DNA of 64,000 nucleotides, from positions 2,425,831 to 2,489,830 of the forward strand of contig BCIA01000002.1 of the NCBI GenBank assembly GCA_001599815.1, given 5' to 3'. Every line of letters starts with the position of its first letter. The first letter of the stretch is position 1. Position numbers and translations under genes: made by a program. Origin of the DNA: Furcasterigmium furcatum (taxonomy: Eukaryota > Ascomycota > Sordariomycetes > Glomerellales > Plectosphaerellaceae). Below the pieces are notes generated by a model that did not search any database, was not told the origin of the DNA, and was given only the letters and a program-made list of their open reading frames with translations. Below are positions 1-10,874 of the stretch, in pieces.

Positions 1-1
1 G

Positions 2-382
2 CTCCGACAGAACCTTGAAGATGATCCTCATAGCACGGCAGCTCTGACGATGGCTGGCCTGGCGACAGGCCGCGGATCAGCATCCAGTCCCGTACCCATC
101 AGCCCTTTCGGTCATTCCATCCCGTCGGCAGCATCCAGCCTGCCAACACAGCAGTCGACGCCACGGATGGATAACAATGCGCAGCTTGCGAACAACGGCG
201 CTAGGATTCAGAACGAGATGCGCCGCATGTTCGAGGGCTACATCGGAGCCAACGGTTTCGCTGGTGGCGATCAAGGCTTTGGTGGCACGATTCTCCCTCA
301 TCCCGGCGCGCCAGGGGCCAACATGCCATCCTTCACGGCAACCGACACGACCGTGTTCCAGCATTTCAAGGATATGCTCTGA
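2..382 (+). CDS. 3' end of an unidentified gene (partial)
   Basis: The reading frame is open from the window edge to a TGA at 380-382, giving at least the last 126 residues of a protein whose beginning lies outside the window. The tail is rich in Gly, Ser, Pro and Asn, with a short polar helical stretch (RIQNEMRRMFEGYIG) and a hydrophobic-acidic end (FQHFKDML). I recognise no domain. Low-complexity tails with an amphipathic end like this are common in fungal transcription factors, but that is only a guess. An ATG inside the frame at 50 is probably internal, because the frame is equally protein-like upstream of it. Confidence 0.55.
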   Translation, partial: LRQNLEDDPHSTAALTMAGLATGRGSASSPVPISPFGHSIPSAASSLPTQQSTPRMDNNAQLANNGARIQNEMRRMFEGYIGANGFAGGDQGFGGTILPHPGAPGANMPSFTATDTTVFQHFKDML

Positions 383-563
383 GTTGATGTATGCTACGCT
401 CAAGATACCGTACACGAATTATGAATCTGTATCATGCGGCATCGCCTTCTCCGCCGCACATCCTATAGCTACTTACTCGAGAGATGTACCCTAGGGATTA
501 ACTCCGAGATTGCGTTGAGCAGGTTCCTTCGGAAGCCTGACTCGGAGGCTCGCTCACAAATTC

Positions 564-2065
564 TCAGGGAATTTGATTTGTGACCTCTCTGGCCTTGTCG
601 ATAACTGTTTCATCTTCAACGGATTTGCTGCCATGGTCGTCGTCCTCGTAAGGCGTCGCACCCATGTGCTTCCAGACTTGCTCGATCATCAACGTGTGAT
701 CCTTCTCCTGGGCGTGGAACAGCAACTCAGTCTTGCCATCCGAAAGGTGAGTGATCGACCGGCTCTGTAAGATATTAGTGTCGCAGCCCTAGTTGGAGCG
801 GTATTGGCAGACCGAAAAAATCACGGGCGCCCGTCAGGGATATACTAACCAAACCGAGTGTCAACTTGATGACACTGTCAGCCCATTGAGGGGTGTATCG
901 GTATGTGGGCGCCTGACCCCTGATGGCCAGCGTCACGTTGTCGGCGACGAACTGAGCCTGCTTCATGGCGGCACGAGCATTAGGGTTCCGCACACCAGTC
1001 TGCGCAACGTCGCCACAGGCGTAGACGTTGGGGAGAGAGGCCGATTCGACCTGGAGGGTGGGCTTGACAAGGATGTGGCCCGACTCGGCGATGACTTCAG
1101 GGGCAATACCCCTGAGCAGCTCCGAAGAAGGCTTCTGGCCAGTGCAGTTCACCTGTTCCGCAGAGTTAGCCCAGAGCCCCTCAATCAGATTAGCAGGAGG
1201 TGCATTTTCTTACGCAAAAGTCGTATTCGAGCGTTGTCCCAGAGCGCAAAGTGAGTACCCCGGCCTCTGTGTCCTCGTTGACGACTCGCTCATTCAGGAG
1301 TACTTCAACACCGAGATCTTTGATACCCTTGAGAGCTGCTACCTGAAGCTCAGGGCCAAAGCGATTCATGACGGCCTCCCTCGAATGGATCAGGATGATT
1401 GTCTTCTCCGGGTAGAGCTCCTTGGCATCAGTTGCCAGCTCGACGCCGGCGGCACCACCACCGATCACGACAACCTTCTTCGATTCCTTGATGCGACCCT
1501 GGATCTGCTGGAGAAGCTTGATCCCCTCTTGCTTGTCTGTGGACCCGACTCGGGAGGGAAGCTTGAGTCCAACACCAGCACCGGTGGCGATGACGAGGTA
1601 GTCGTAAGCAATTTCTTCCTGGGTTCCTTCGATCCTGACCCTCTTTTCGGTGATACTCTCGACGCGGCGGTGTACCCATCGCACGAACTCCTTCGCCGCC
1701 GGTGGCAGATATGGTCCGTACGGGATGAAGGTCTTCGCTTCATGGCCCTCGATGACGCAGAACCGGGGCAGAGTCCAAGTGAACTGGTAGTGGGCATTGG
1801 GTTCGATGATGACGATGTTCCAGCTGCCGTCGAGCGGCAGCGAAGCAGCAATGAGACGGGCAGCATGGTAGCCTGCGAAGGAGGCGCCTATGACAACCAC
1901 GGTCCGAGGCTCGGCTCTCCCTGCTTCATCGCCATTGTTGAGTGTTTTGACCGGTTTGGCGGCGTTGCGAACGCCATAGCTGCGCCTGGCGTGGTCGACC
2001 ATCAGGCCGACCGCAGCGGCGACGAGCTTGAGGAGCAGCCAGCCCTTGCGAAGCTTGACCAACAT
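564..2065 (-). CDS. AIF/AMID-like FAD-dependent pyridine nucleotide-disulphide oxidoreductase
   Basis: Three exons on the minus strand: 2065-1214, 1152-850 and 764-564, giving 451 residues. The donor GTAAGA and acceptor ACAG of intron 1, and phase continuity at both introns, support the model. The product belongs to the AIF2/AMID group of NAD(P)H oxidoreductases, flavoproteins linked to mitochondria or lipid droplets and to cell death or quinone reduction. Visible features are a hydrophobic N-terminal segment after MLVKLRKGW, a first Rossmann loop VVVIGASFAG (FAD), a second dinucleotide loop VVVIGGGAAGVELA (NAD(P)H) and the FAD-contact motif NVYACGDVAQTG. I chose the ATG at 2065 because the frame upstream of it has no ATG. 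The last intron uses a weak donor (GTTAGT), so the final 66 residues are the least certain part. Substrate is unknown. Confidence 0.85.
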
Positions 2066-2290
2066 TTTGGCGACTTGATGATGTTTGTGACTGGAACAAC
2101 AGCAAGAAGCCTGAGGGGAACACTTGAAGCGAACCGAATCCTCCGGCGCCCTGATGAGGCCTGGTGAAAATCCGAACACGTACCGGGCTCGGCTCGGCGA
2201 ATGCTAACGCGACAAGCGCCCCCGAAATGAGCGAGATTACCTACAGGCTGCAGCATGCACACCACCCCCACGAGGGCTTCATTGTGGCTT

Positions 2291-2310
2291 TTATCAGATG
2301 ATCAGATAAG
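2291..2310. promoter_or_regulatory. Inverted pair of GATA sites upstream of the AIF-like gene
   Basis: TTATC and GATAA face each other with two CAGAT repeats between them, about 225 bp upstream of the ATG at 2065. Fungal GATA factors (AreA/Nit2 type) bind paired GATA sites of this kind. Binding here is inferred only from the motif. Confidence 0.35.
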
Positions 2311-2556
2311 TCTAAATCCCGGCCGGCGCGGCACTAATGCCGATCGACCCGCCCCTGAATGCAGGGCCGGGGGCCGGCGGGCGAGGCTATTGGCCTGGTC
2401 TGTCGAGTCGGTGGACCGATGTTACCCCTGAAAAGACCGCAAGCATTTTCACCACGTACAAAAAGTACAGTGCAACACCATTCCACGGGAGCCGAGGTCG
2501 GCCGTGACTTGCGTTTTGAGTCATTACTGCATGAGAAAACCTGGACTATCACAAGC

Positions 2557-3430
2557 CTAGACTGCTGCCACCTCCTTCACCTCAACAGTCGCTACAGCAG
2601 CTGGCGCCTTGGCCTCCGTCGGCGTTGGCGTTGGCACAACTTCCACGCTGGGCTGCTTCTTCATCTCAGCCAGATCAGGGAAACCGGCGGCTTGCCACTC
2701 CTTGAACGTCAAATTACCTGCCGAAGCCGGCATCTTCACCATCAGCGGCACCTCGATGTCCGTCTCGGTGCCCATCAGCGCCGCGCTGTGCACGATCTTC
2801 TCCTCGAGGGTCTCGTATCCCATCTTCTCATACAGCTTATACGTGGAAGGGGAGGCCTCGAAGTAGAGCGGCAGGCCGGTGTTGTTGCTCATCTCGATGC
2901 CCCATTTGCACCAGAGGGCACCGACCTTGCGGCCCTGGTGCTTGGGGTGGACGGCGATGACATGTGTGTCTGAGACCCATGTCAGCTTCGGTGAACGGAT
3001 TTTCCACAAGGCAGGTGGAGGAAGTCTTACAGAGATGCGGTCGGCCCGCGAAGAGCTTCTCTCGCGTCTCATGAAGCGGCTTCAGCACGGCCTCGGCCTT
3101 CTCCTTCTGCTCGCCCTCCAGCCAGGGGACGCCTCCGAACTGACGTTCCTCCTCCGTGCGGCCCTTGATGAGGATATCGCCGAGGCCCATGCCGATGATC
3201 TCGTTCGTTTCCGTGTCGACGCACTTGTAGGTGTACTGGACCCTGCTCTGATTCCACCAAGCCAAGGTCCCAGCGGCGTGCGCCTTGCGAAATTCGGGGC
3301 TCTCGGTGCCGCCGGGGAAGAGGGTGTTGACCATGATCTCGCCCATGGGGTCGCCCTTGAACGCGGCGAAGTAGACATTGTAGATCTCTTCGATTTCAGG
3401 GATGAGAGCGGGGAGGATAGCGTAACCCAT
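2557..3430 (-). CDS. GNAT-family N-acetyltransferase
   Basis: Two exons, 3430-3031 and 2969-2557, separated by a 61-bp intron (GTAAG...CTCAG), give 270 residues. The second exon carries the acetyl-CoA binding core of GNAT enzymes: a beta strand THVIAVHP followed by the pyrophosphate loop KHQGRKVG and a helix, then LYFEASPSTYKLYEKMGYE, the typical strand and tyrosine-bearing end of the fold. Fungal members of this group are soluble acetyltransferases of unknown small-molecule or peptide substrates. The last 40 residues are Ala/Pro/Val/Thr-rich and probably disordered. The start at 3430 (MGYAILPAL) is the first ATG in frame. The specific substrate cannot be read from the sequence. Confidence 0.85.
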
Positions 3431-4714
3431 GGTTTCTGTCAGCACGGGATCGTCCCGAGTCTGCTGCTGCCTGCTCGATTTAGTGCGTATACAAGTAGGG
3501 TGATCTCTACTAATGAGATGTCAGATGCAGGCGGCTAGGGAGCTGGAGGAACTATGGTGATCCAAAGAGATGCCGCGCAGGGAAACGAGTCCACGGCAGC
3601 GGTATTAATACCTCGGCCCTCTCTTGTCCTTGGCGTCGGTTCAGCTTGCTGGCACCCCATGACTGTCTTCCGCGGATTCCCCTCGCCACCCGCTCCCGAT
3701 CTTAGAATGGCTTGCGCGCATACCAAACATCGAGAGCAGCATTTTCTTGCCTCGAGGGAGATTTGCTCCGCCCTCGGTGCCGCTAGAGGGCGCCACAGGG
3801 TTCCATTCTCATGCAACTCACTGTTGCCGAGGCCTCGAGAACGGGAAGGTCAGTACATTCGAAGACCAGCCATGCCGGTTCTCGATGGTCTCGATTCCCG
3901 TATCAGCAGGGTCACCGGCGCTCCCACACGTCTTGGCTCAGAGTCTCGTGTCCTGCAGCCCACCAGTCGCTTGCAACTTTCCCGGAAAGGGTTTGGCATG
4001 CAACGGCCGGACGGACGCCACCTGGACAAGCGCCGGCAGCCCGCCCCTCATGCGGTATATTATCTGATCCGCCCTTTGCCGTTATCAGATCAAATCTTCG
4101 CACACTCGGCTTGGAGGGTGCCCGCTGTGCCCCTCCTCACGGAAAACAGGAGGACGGAGGCGTGGTCCGCGAGAACCGCGGAAAGAGGCCGAGGGCGCCA
4201 TCATGAAGCGTGGCTGATATGGAAGCTTCTGGCCAGCTCGGGTTGACTGTGCTATTGGTGAACCTGCCGCAGGCTGTGATCAGAATAACGCTGGAGAAGT
4301 GCCAAGGGCCCTAAAGTTATCGATCAGAGATCTGACTTACCATTGAGAAGAAGCTTTGCGAGGTTTCATCAGTCGTGGGCCTCTGCCCTACTTGGGGAGA
4401 CTGGCAGACCGAAGCGAGAGACATTGGATCCAGTGCGGAAGTCCGCGGTGCCGGAAATTCAGCGTTGCAGATCTCTGTTCGTGGGGACATCAAGACCACA
4501 TGCTTCCATTCTCCTGGGTCGTCGAACTTTGAACAAGGGGGCCCCTGGACATTCCCACCACACTGTTGATTCGCCCCTCCATCGGCCCCGATCCAGACGG
4601 CACGAGCATCTCCCATGGCAAATGTCTTGATTTCCTACGCCTTAACACCAAGTAGTCTACTCATAACCTTGAAATGCCCGATGTAAATGAGGTAGCAACC
4701 AATGCAGTACTCGC
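3431..4714. other. Intergenic region, promoter of the GNAT gene
   Basis: No gene recognised. It contains a perfect 12-bp palindrome (GGTATTAATACC, 3601-3612) about 170 bp upstream of the GNAT start. A second inverted GATA pair lies at 4059-4091 (TATCTGATC facing TTATCAGATC). A 230-codon open frame at 3554-4246 (+) and a 99-codon frame at 4317-4616 (-) show no protein-family features. Confidence 0.5.
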
Positions 4715-7700
4715 CTACCACCTGCGGCCGTAAACCGAATCTTCCGTCTTCTTCGCCTTCGCTTTCAAAACGTTGCTCCTCGCCGTCATGTCGCCGAGAT
4801 CACTCGCCTCCCTAGACAGACCAGCGCTGCCGGTACCGTCCACGGGAGCCTCGTGAGGCTGGTCGCGGCGGAAGAGATCCATGATCTCCTTGAAGCCGAG
4901 CTTGAGAACATCCTTCTTCATGCCTCCCTCGATGGCCGTCTCCGCAAGGAGTCTCTTCTTCTCCTGCAGATTGAGGATTCGCTCCTCCACTGTCTTCTCA
5001 ACAGTGAGCTTGTAAACGACAACGTCAATGGTCTGCGTCAGGCGGTGGACACGATCGATAGCCTGCTCCTCGATGAACTAAAGTACACGTTAGAAGACGG
5101 ACAGAAAATGGTGGTCAGCCGATGCACAACATACCGGATTCCAGAACGGCTCAACGATGATGACACGCGTCGCCGCTGTGAGATTCAAGCCCAGACTACC
5201 GCACTTGAGACTGCAGAGCAGGATTCGCGTGTTTGCATCGTTCCTGAGCCGATTCAGACTCTCCTCTCGTTCGTCGTTCTTCATGCTTCCGTCGTATCTC
5301 GTAAACTTGAAACCCTCCTTGCGGAAGAACGGCTCGATCAGGTCCATCATGGAGGTGAACTGCGAGAACACGATGAATTTGTGCTCGTGGGCTTCCTTGT
5401 GCAGAATCTGCATCATCTCCCTGATCTTGGCCGATGCAAGAACCTGGCTCGCTTGGCCCATGGGATGGAAGATGGTCTCATCGTCCGCGGAATCGACGTC
5501 TGACGCGTCAACACCGGAGTCGTCATCGTCTGATGATTCAGAGACAGAGCCTTGCTGACTCTTTTGCTGCTTCTTGGACTCCTTCTGTGACAGCAACTCG
5601 GAGATCGACGCAAGGCTGTCTTCAGAATCGGAGTCTGCCTCCGCCTTCGTCTTCGTCTTGATGGTCGATTCATCACGCTCAATGAAGCTGTCCAGCTGGC
5701 TGTCATCCGTCTCATCCGCTGACTTGTGAATGGAGTCGTCGTTGCCAAGCCATTCACCTTCGCCTTCGGCGTTCTCATCCTCTTCGCCACCAGCTTTGCC
5801 AAGTCGAAGGCGACTCCTCTGCTCCTCGGGCACCAGCCAGCTGCCTTCCTCCTCCTCATCATCGCTGTCAATGACAACGTTCCGATTTCTCTGGCGCTTG
5901 TGTGACTGCTTGGTGGGCTCGGGCTGGGTCCTCTCCTTTCGCATGACCGTCTTCTTCGACTTGGTACGAGGGGCCTTCTTGCGACGGGGCGTTTCATTCT
6001 CTTTGAAGTATGCGAGGTCATCATAGCACTCCTGGCACGTGTCCTGGCCGCCTTGAGATGTATCCTTTGGGAGATTGCGGCCGCAGATGCCGCACGTCTT
6101 GGCTACTATGCCCATCCCGCCGAACATGTCAGCGAGGTCGTCGACGGTGCCATCAGATGTCTTCTGCGAGGCGTCTCCAGATAGCGCATCTTTGTCCTTG
6201 TCTAGCTTGCCTTCGACTAACTTGGGGTGGTTGCAAGCTTGCCTCAGGCGCAGGAGAAGAACGAGGGCGTTGGCATAGTTCATGCCACCTTTCTCCATGC
6301 GCTCAATGCTCTCGTCCGCGCGGGCCTCCATTCTGTCGTAGAACCGACGCTCCGCTGGGGAGAACTGAGTGGAAATCTTGACGATCTTGCGCTCAGTGAC
6401 CTTGAAGCCTGGACCGGCCTTGTCGCCTTCCTCGGTGGGCTTGCCGCCGGGGTTCAGGGCGCCGTCCTTCTTCAGGATCTCCTTGGTTCTTCGCTTCATG
6501 AAGCACCGAAGGATGCTGTGCAGGCGACGGATGGCAACGTGACCCTTGCCGTTCTTCATGGGCTTCTCGATCTGGTCCTTCCACTCAGCTAGGTTGTCGT
6601 AGGGCCGGATGCGCAGGAATCTGATCAGGGACTGCAGTTCTTCCAAGCTGTTCTGCATGGGAGTGCCGGAGAGGCACCAGCGGTATTCCGAACGGAGGGC
6701 GTAGCACGCCTTTGTCGACTTGGCATTGCGGTTCTTGATGGTGTGAGCTTCGTCGAGGACGACGCGCCACCAATGCAGCCCAAAGCAGCCTGTCTTGACG
6801 CCGTTCTCGTCGTCGGAGCTGTGTCCATGTTCGGATACGAGGACCTGGTATGTTGTGATAACTACGTCGTAAAGCGCGAGGTCCTTGAAACGTTTGGTCC
6901 GTTGAGGTCCGTGGTGGACGCAGACCTTGAGGCCATGAGATTTGACGACCTTGTCTTTGATCTCCGCCTCCCACTGTCGAATCAGAGCAAGAGGGGCGAC
7001 CACTAGGGTGGTCTTCTCGATGCCGTCAAAGTTCTTCTTCCACCCCTTCTCATCCTTACCTGGCTTCTGGTTGCTCAGGATGACAGAGATTGTCTGCAGA
7101 GTCTTGCCCAAACCCATGTCGTCGGCGAGAATGCCGCCCTTGGGTACCCTGCCCCTCTTCACAGGGCCGAGTTCTCGACCCTTCATCCACTCGACACCCT
7201 CGACCTGATGCGGGAGGAGTCTGACTTTGAGACCGTCAAGCGAGCCATCGGCTTGGATCTTGCCATCTGTCTTCTGCTGCTCGGCCTCTTCCTCTTCGTC
7301 CTCGTCCATACCGCCCTCTAGCAAAGCCTTCAAATCAGCGGAAGCTTTGGTAGGGTCGGTGTAGAATTCGGTATCTGTGAAGCCGGTGGAGGAGGGCTTG
7401 TACGTTGCCGGGTTGGCATCGGGTCCGATGGAGCTAAAGAAGCTGGGCGCATCTGCCTTCCTGTCGGGATATGTCGGTGCTGCTGGCACCGCGATCCTGT
7501 GCTTGTTGGCGTCCCGGTGGTGCTCCGGCCGCGACTTTCTGTCATTGAAGACTCCAGCCGCCTTCTGCTTAAAAGACGACATCATCTTGCTAGGATGACC
7601 AAAGGTGTGCCCGTGGGGAGGTCCGTTCTGAAAGGGGCCGCGACCGCCGCGGTCGGCGAAGAAGGAGCCGAGGGCGTCATCTGTTGCCTTGTTGCCGGAC

Positions 7701-8201
7701 GTGCGAGGCTTGTTCGATGGACGAGCAGCGTCCCATGCCGGACGCGGGATCTCGACGATGTCGGGAGTCTCTGCTCTCCGCACAGAGGTGTTAGCGGAAG
7801 CAGGCGGCTTGCCTTGCGCTTGGCGGTCGGAGACGTTCATAGCGGCGAACCCGGCCATGAGGGCATCGGGGTCGTAGGCGGCGTTGGTGGGTGGTTTCTC
7901 GATGGTACGGGCTGCTGTGGGCTGCGACTCCTCATTCTGATCAATGGGCCGCAATGGGCCCTTTGGGGGACCACGCTGGTTGACCATGCTTGCGAACGAG
8001 GCTGGAGGGCGGTGTGTCTTGGCCGAGGATGGGTTCTGTGTGGATGGCGACTGGGTCCAGTCGGGACGGTCTTCGGATGCGATATTGTTCCTCGGCTGGA
8101 AGGCAAACGAGGCCCCGGGCTTTCTGAAGTAAGACAATGTCAGATAGGTGGCTTGAGGGGAAGAGATGGTCGGTCCGCCCGAGGCAGAATACTGACTTCA
8201 T
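4715..8201 (-). CDS. SNF2-family DNA-dependent ATPase (Rad5/Rad16/Uls1-like)
   Basis: Model: a tiny first exon 8201-8197, main exon 8123-5135 and last exon 5077-4715, giving 1118 residues. The protein has a long disordered N-terminus (about 290 residues), then the SNF2 ATPase core: Walker A DDMGLGKTLQT, Walker B DEAH, motif III SGTPMQN and the FMKRRTKEIL block. A cysteine cluster follows (CGICGRNLP...CQECY), resembling a degenerate RING, then an acidic stretch, then helicase lobe 2 (VFSQFTSMMDLI, YDGSMKNDEREE, GLNLTAATRVII, QAIDRVHRLTQT). Such proteins remodel or translocate on chromatin during repair, replication stress or SUMO/ubiquitin-linked turnover. The zinc cluster is shorter than a full RING, so an E3 ligase role is doubtful. 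The subfamily is not settled. The start is inferred: the frame of the main exon runs into an acceptor (TTACTTCAG) without an ATG. Confidence 0.88.
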
Positions 8202-8593
8202 AAATAGGGCGACGATGTTGTGGGCAGTCGGGTGCTGTTTACCGGCAGGCGGAGGGGTGGTGGTGGTGAACGAGTATTGGATGGCGGGGAGGGGAGAGCA
8301 GGATGACACGGGATTGTGAATTGTCGCGTCTGGATGCAGGGCCCCTGAATGTTGATTACCAGGACCCTTGGTCGGTTGTGAATTGCTGAACACCTTCTGC
8401 CCCTCCAATGCGATTTGTCTTCGTTTACATTTCAGGGCGATGACATAATTTCTCCTGGGCAACGAGATCACCGAGCGGCACAGCTAGGCAGCCATTGGTT
8501 GGCCCGTGCGCCGCTTGTACCTGTCCGTACCCCAGTGACTGCCAAGATCCGCACCGCGGGTTGCTTCCGCCCGAATGCCACTGTCCTTGCCTC
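8202..8593. other. Intergenic region between two minus-strand genes
   Basis: This 392-bp stretch holds the 3' end region of the Yrb30-like gene and the promoter/5' leader of the SNF2 gene. I see no gene, repeat or clear site in it. Confidence 0.5.
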
Positions 8594-10460
8594 CTACTGA
8601 TGCCGATTCGGCGAATCCGTGTAAGGATCGAATCCAACACGTCTCTTTGCCTCTCTCCGCGCCCTCCATTGTTCTTCTCCGGCCAGTCCTGTCGTCGATG
8701 TCTCCTCGAGGAAGAAATTCAGCACCGCGTCTGAGCTCGTCAAATGGTGCGCCTGTTGCGACTCCTGGAGGCTGGTCAGACGGATCAACATCTCCAGGAG
8801 CGAGAGCGATGTTGTGACTGCTGCGAAGGGAGACCTGGCCATGAAAGACCGAGAGCTGACAGCCGTGTGCTCTGATGAGCGTTGGGACCGATCACTTCGC
8901 CCTCCGCTGTTACTTGTTCATCTAAGCAGATGTGTCTCATCTGCTCCAGGACAGCATCGTCAAGGGGTTGCATATCCTCGGACTGGGGGTCTTCCAGCTC
9001 GCGCAGCCTGGCCTTTCCCTTGGTCACCTCCTCTCCGTCGTCACAATCCTCATCACCCCCATTCTCAGTTTCGGCAGAGTCGTCTTGGAACACCTCCAGG
9101 GCCATCCATTCGAGATCTAGATGTGCTGGGAAGAGCTTCCTTCCGGAGCTTGCAGCATCGAGGCTTTCTTGGGGCTGGCTTTCTTCCAGCAGCTGTCTGT
9201 CGATGTCATCCTGCTCGGTCTCCGAAGCTCCATCATCGACGATGTGTCCATTATATCGGCCGGCGCCGCCGGTAGAGCTATCCCTACCATTGCTCAACTG
9301 CATCGGGGAAACGGCGCCCACATCTCGCTTCAAGAGCAAGACGGGATTGTGGCCGCTCGCGGCGTCGGTGCCAATATTCAGAATGCGGCCCGTATCGGCG
9401 TAGAATATTTTGGCAATCTGATGCACTGGTAGCGATTCGCGTATGCCGGCCTGGACGATGCCATCGAAGCCATCTCGGGGAATATCAGCTTCTTCATGCA
9501 GCCGCCCATCGTTGAGGTCCTCAATCATTTCAATGTGGTACGCATACCCATCCAGCGCAGGTGGCACCGGGGCGTTAGTAACGGGAGGCCGGTACCCAGA
9601 ATCCGGACAGAACTTCCAGTCAGTCGGCGTACGGCAGAGCCGCACGCGAGCTTTGTGGAAGACTTCTTGCCAAATAGGCTTCCTCTCGTTCTCCCCGAGC
9701 CCGTATGACTCAACCTCGGACAGCTCCAAAGCGCTGAAGGGTTGTCTTGGGTCTGCATGGCCGAGGAAGAGCATGTACAGGGAAAGTGTGAAGGCTGGGC
9801 CAACCTGTACTGCTCGTGCAGGGTCGCTCGCGAACTGAGTGTCCCCAAAGTTGAGGAACGCGCTCGCCTGAAGAAACCTGGATGGCGAAGTGCCTGGCGA
9901 AAGGGTCGAAGAGAGACTCTCACCCGAGGCACTGATAGCCAGGTGCAGCAAGGGGATGTCTCGGTCAATCCGGTTGATGAGATTGCTGATTTCTGCAGTA
10001 ATGACAGCCAGTTTCTCCCGGCGAATGGTCTTCGCATCCGGGCTCCAAGTGGGCAGGGTGGTATCGAAGGTGACGGCAGTCTGTCGCAAGTCTTCTGCCA
10101 GCGACGAGATATCCTGGTGCAGGGCATTGGCCAAGGGCAGCGCCGATTCGAGCGAAGGGTTCCCCCGAGAGGACCTAATCAAGTCCCTTAGCACGTAGAG
10201 GCTCGGTGGCTGTGAAAGGCTTCTTACCTTAGCTCAATCAGATCGATAGCGGGGGAAACAATCTTGATCCTGCTGTCCAGCTGCTTGTGTAGGCGCTCGA
10301 GCGCAACATAAGCGTCGTCATCCGTGTGGGCATCCCGGGCAGTCTCGATGAGCCGAGAGCACTGGCGGAATATGAACTTGGATGTCACAGCGATGCCAGA
10401 ACGGAGAGCCACGTTGAAAGCCTGCTGGCTGACCTTCGTGACGAAGGCGTCCATATCCAT
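8594..10460 (-). CDS. Yrb30-like RanGTP-binding protein
   Basis: Three exons: 10460-10228, 10174 to about 8914, and about 8869-8594, giving roughly 589 residues. The N-terminus (MDAFVTKVSQQAFNVALRSGIAVTSK, broken here by my limit only in discussion) and the following KQLDSRIKIVSP-AIDLIELRSSRGNPSLES segment match my recollection of the fungal Ran-binding family typified by yeast YRB30. The C-terminal exon (LSLLEMLIRLTSLQ, LNFFLEETSTTG, EAKRRVGFDPY) is the conserved end of the same family. Yeast Yrb30 binds RanGTP and affects nucleocytoplasmic transport. Intron 1 (53 bp) is clear. The junction of exons 2 and 3 is not: the two exons are in different frames, and the best phase-compatible choice is a 44-bp intron 8870-8913 (GTAACA...AGAG). 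A longer alternative uses the donor at GTCCCA and the acceptor TTCGCAG. The middle is acidic and low-complexity. Confidence 0.75.
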
Positions 10461-10874
10461 GTCGAGCCTCGTGCGCTGGCCATGTAACTGATTATAATGC
10501 AGCCAGGATGATTCCGTAGGTGATGCTGTGGACGGTGGGACGGTGGTTGAAGGTGCCACTGGGACTTCTTCTTCTCAGGCTGCGAGTGTTAAGTGTAGTA
10601 GGTAGTTTGCAAGGGAGCAGAAGTTGAGATGAGACACGAAGTAGGAGTAAGTACTTTGTGCTAGCACTGGGCAAGGACTGCTTTGGCGCCAGAAGCCCCC
10701 AGAATCATGGGTACCGAGATAGGTATCTTCAAGCTACCTTCATGATTCTACTTGCAACCTATGCTACATGTAGAAGTCGAATAATTACCTGCTACGGATG
10801 TGATATGAACCCGTCTCAACACCGGAGAATGGCCAGGAGCTCCGTGCGAGTGACATGGAACCGCTTCGTCAATC

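Noticed and set aside
1028..2167. 379-codon open frame on the plus strand
   Set aside because: It lies antisense to the AIF-like gene, whose protein is clearly recognisable; it starts without an ATG context of its own and shows no family features.
3554..4246. 230-codon ATG frame in the GNAT promoter region
   Set aside because: Arg/Pro/Ser-rich translation without any domain, membrane segment or splice context; chance frame in GC-rich DNA.
4252..4275. Word resembling the 3' end of 18S rRNA (TTGGTGAACCTGC)
   Set aside because: Only about 13 bases match and the surrounding sequence is not rRNA.
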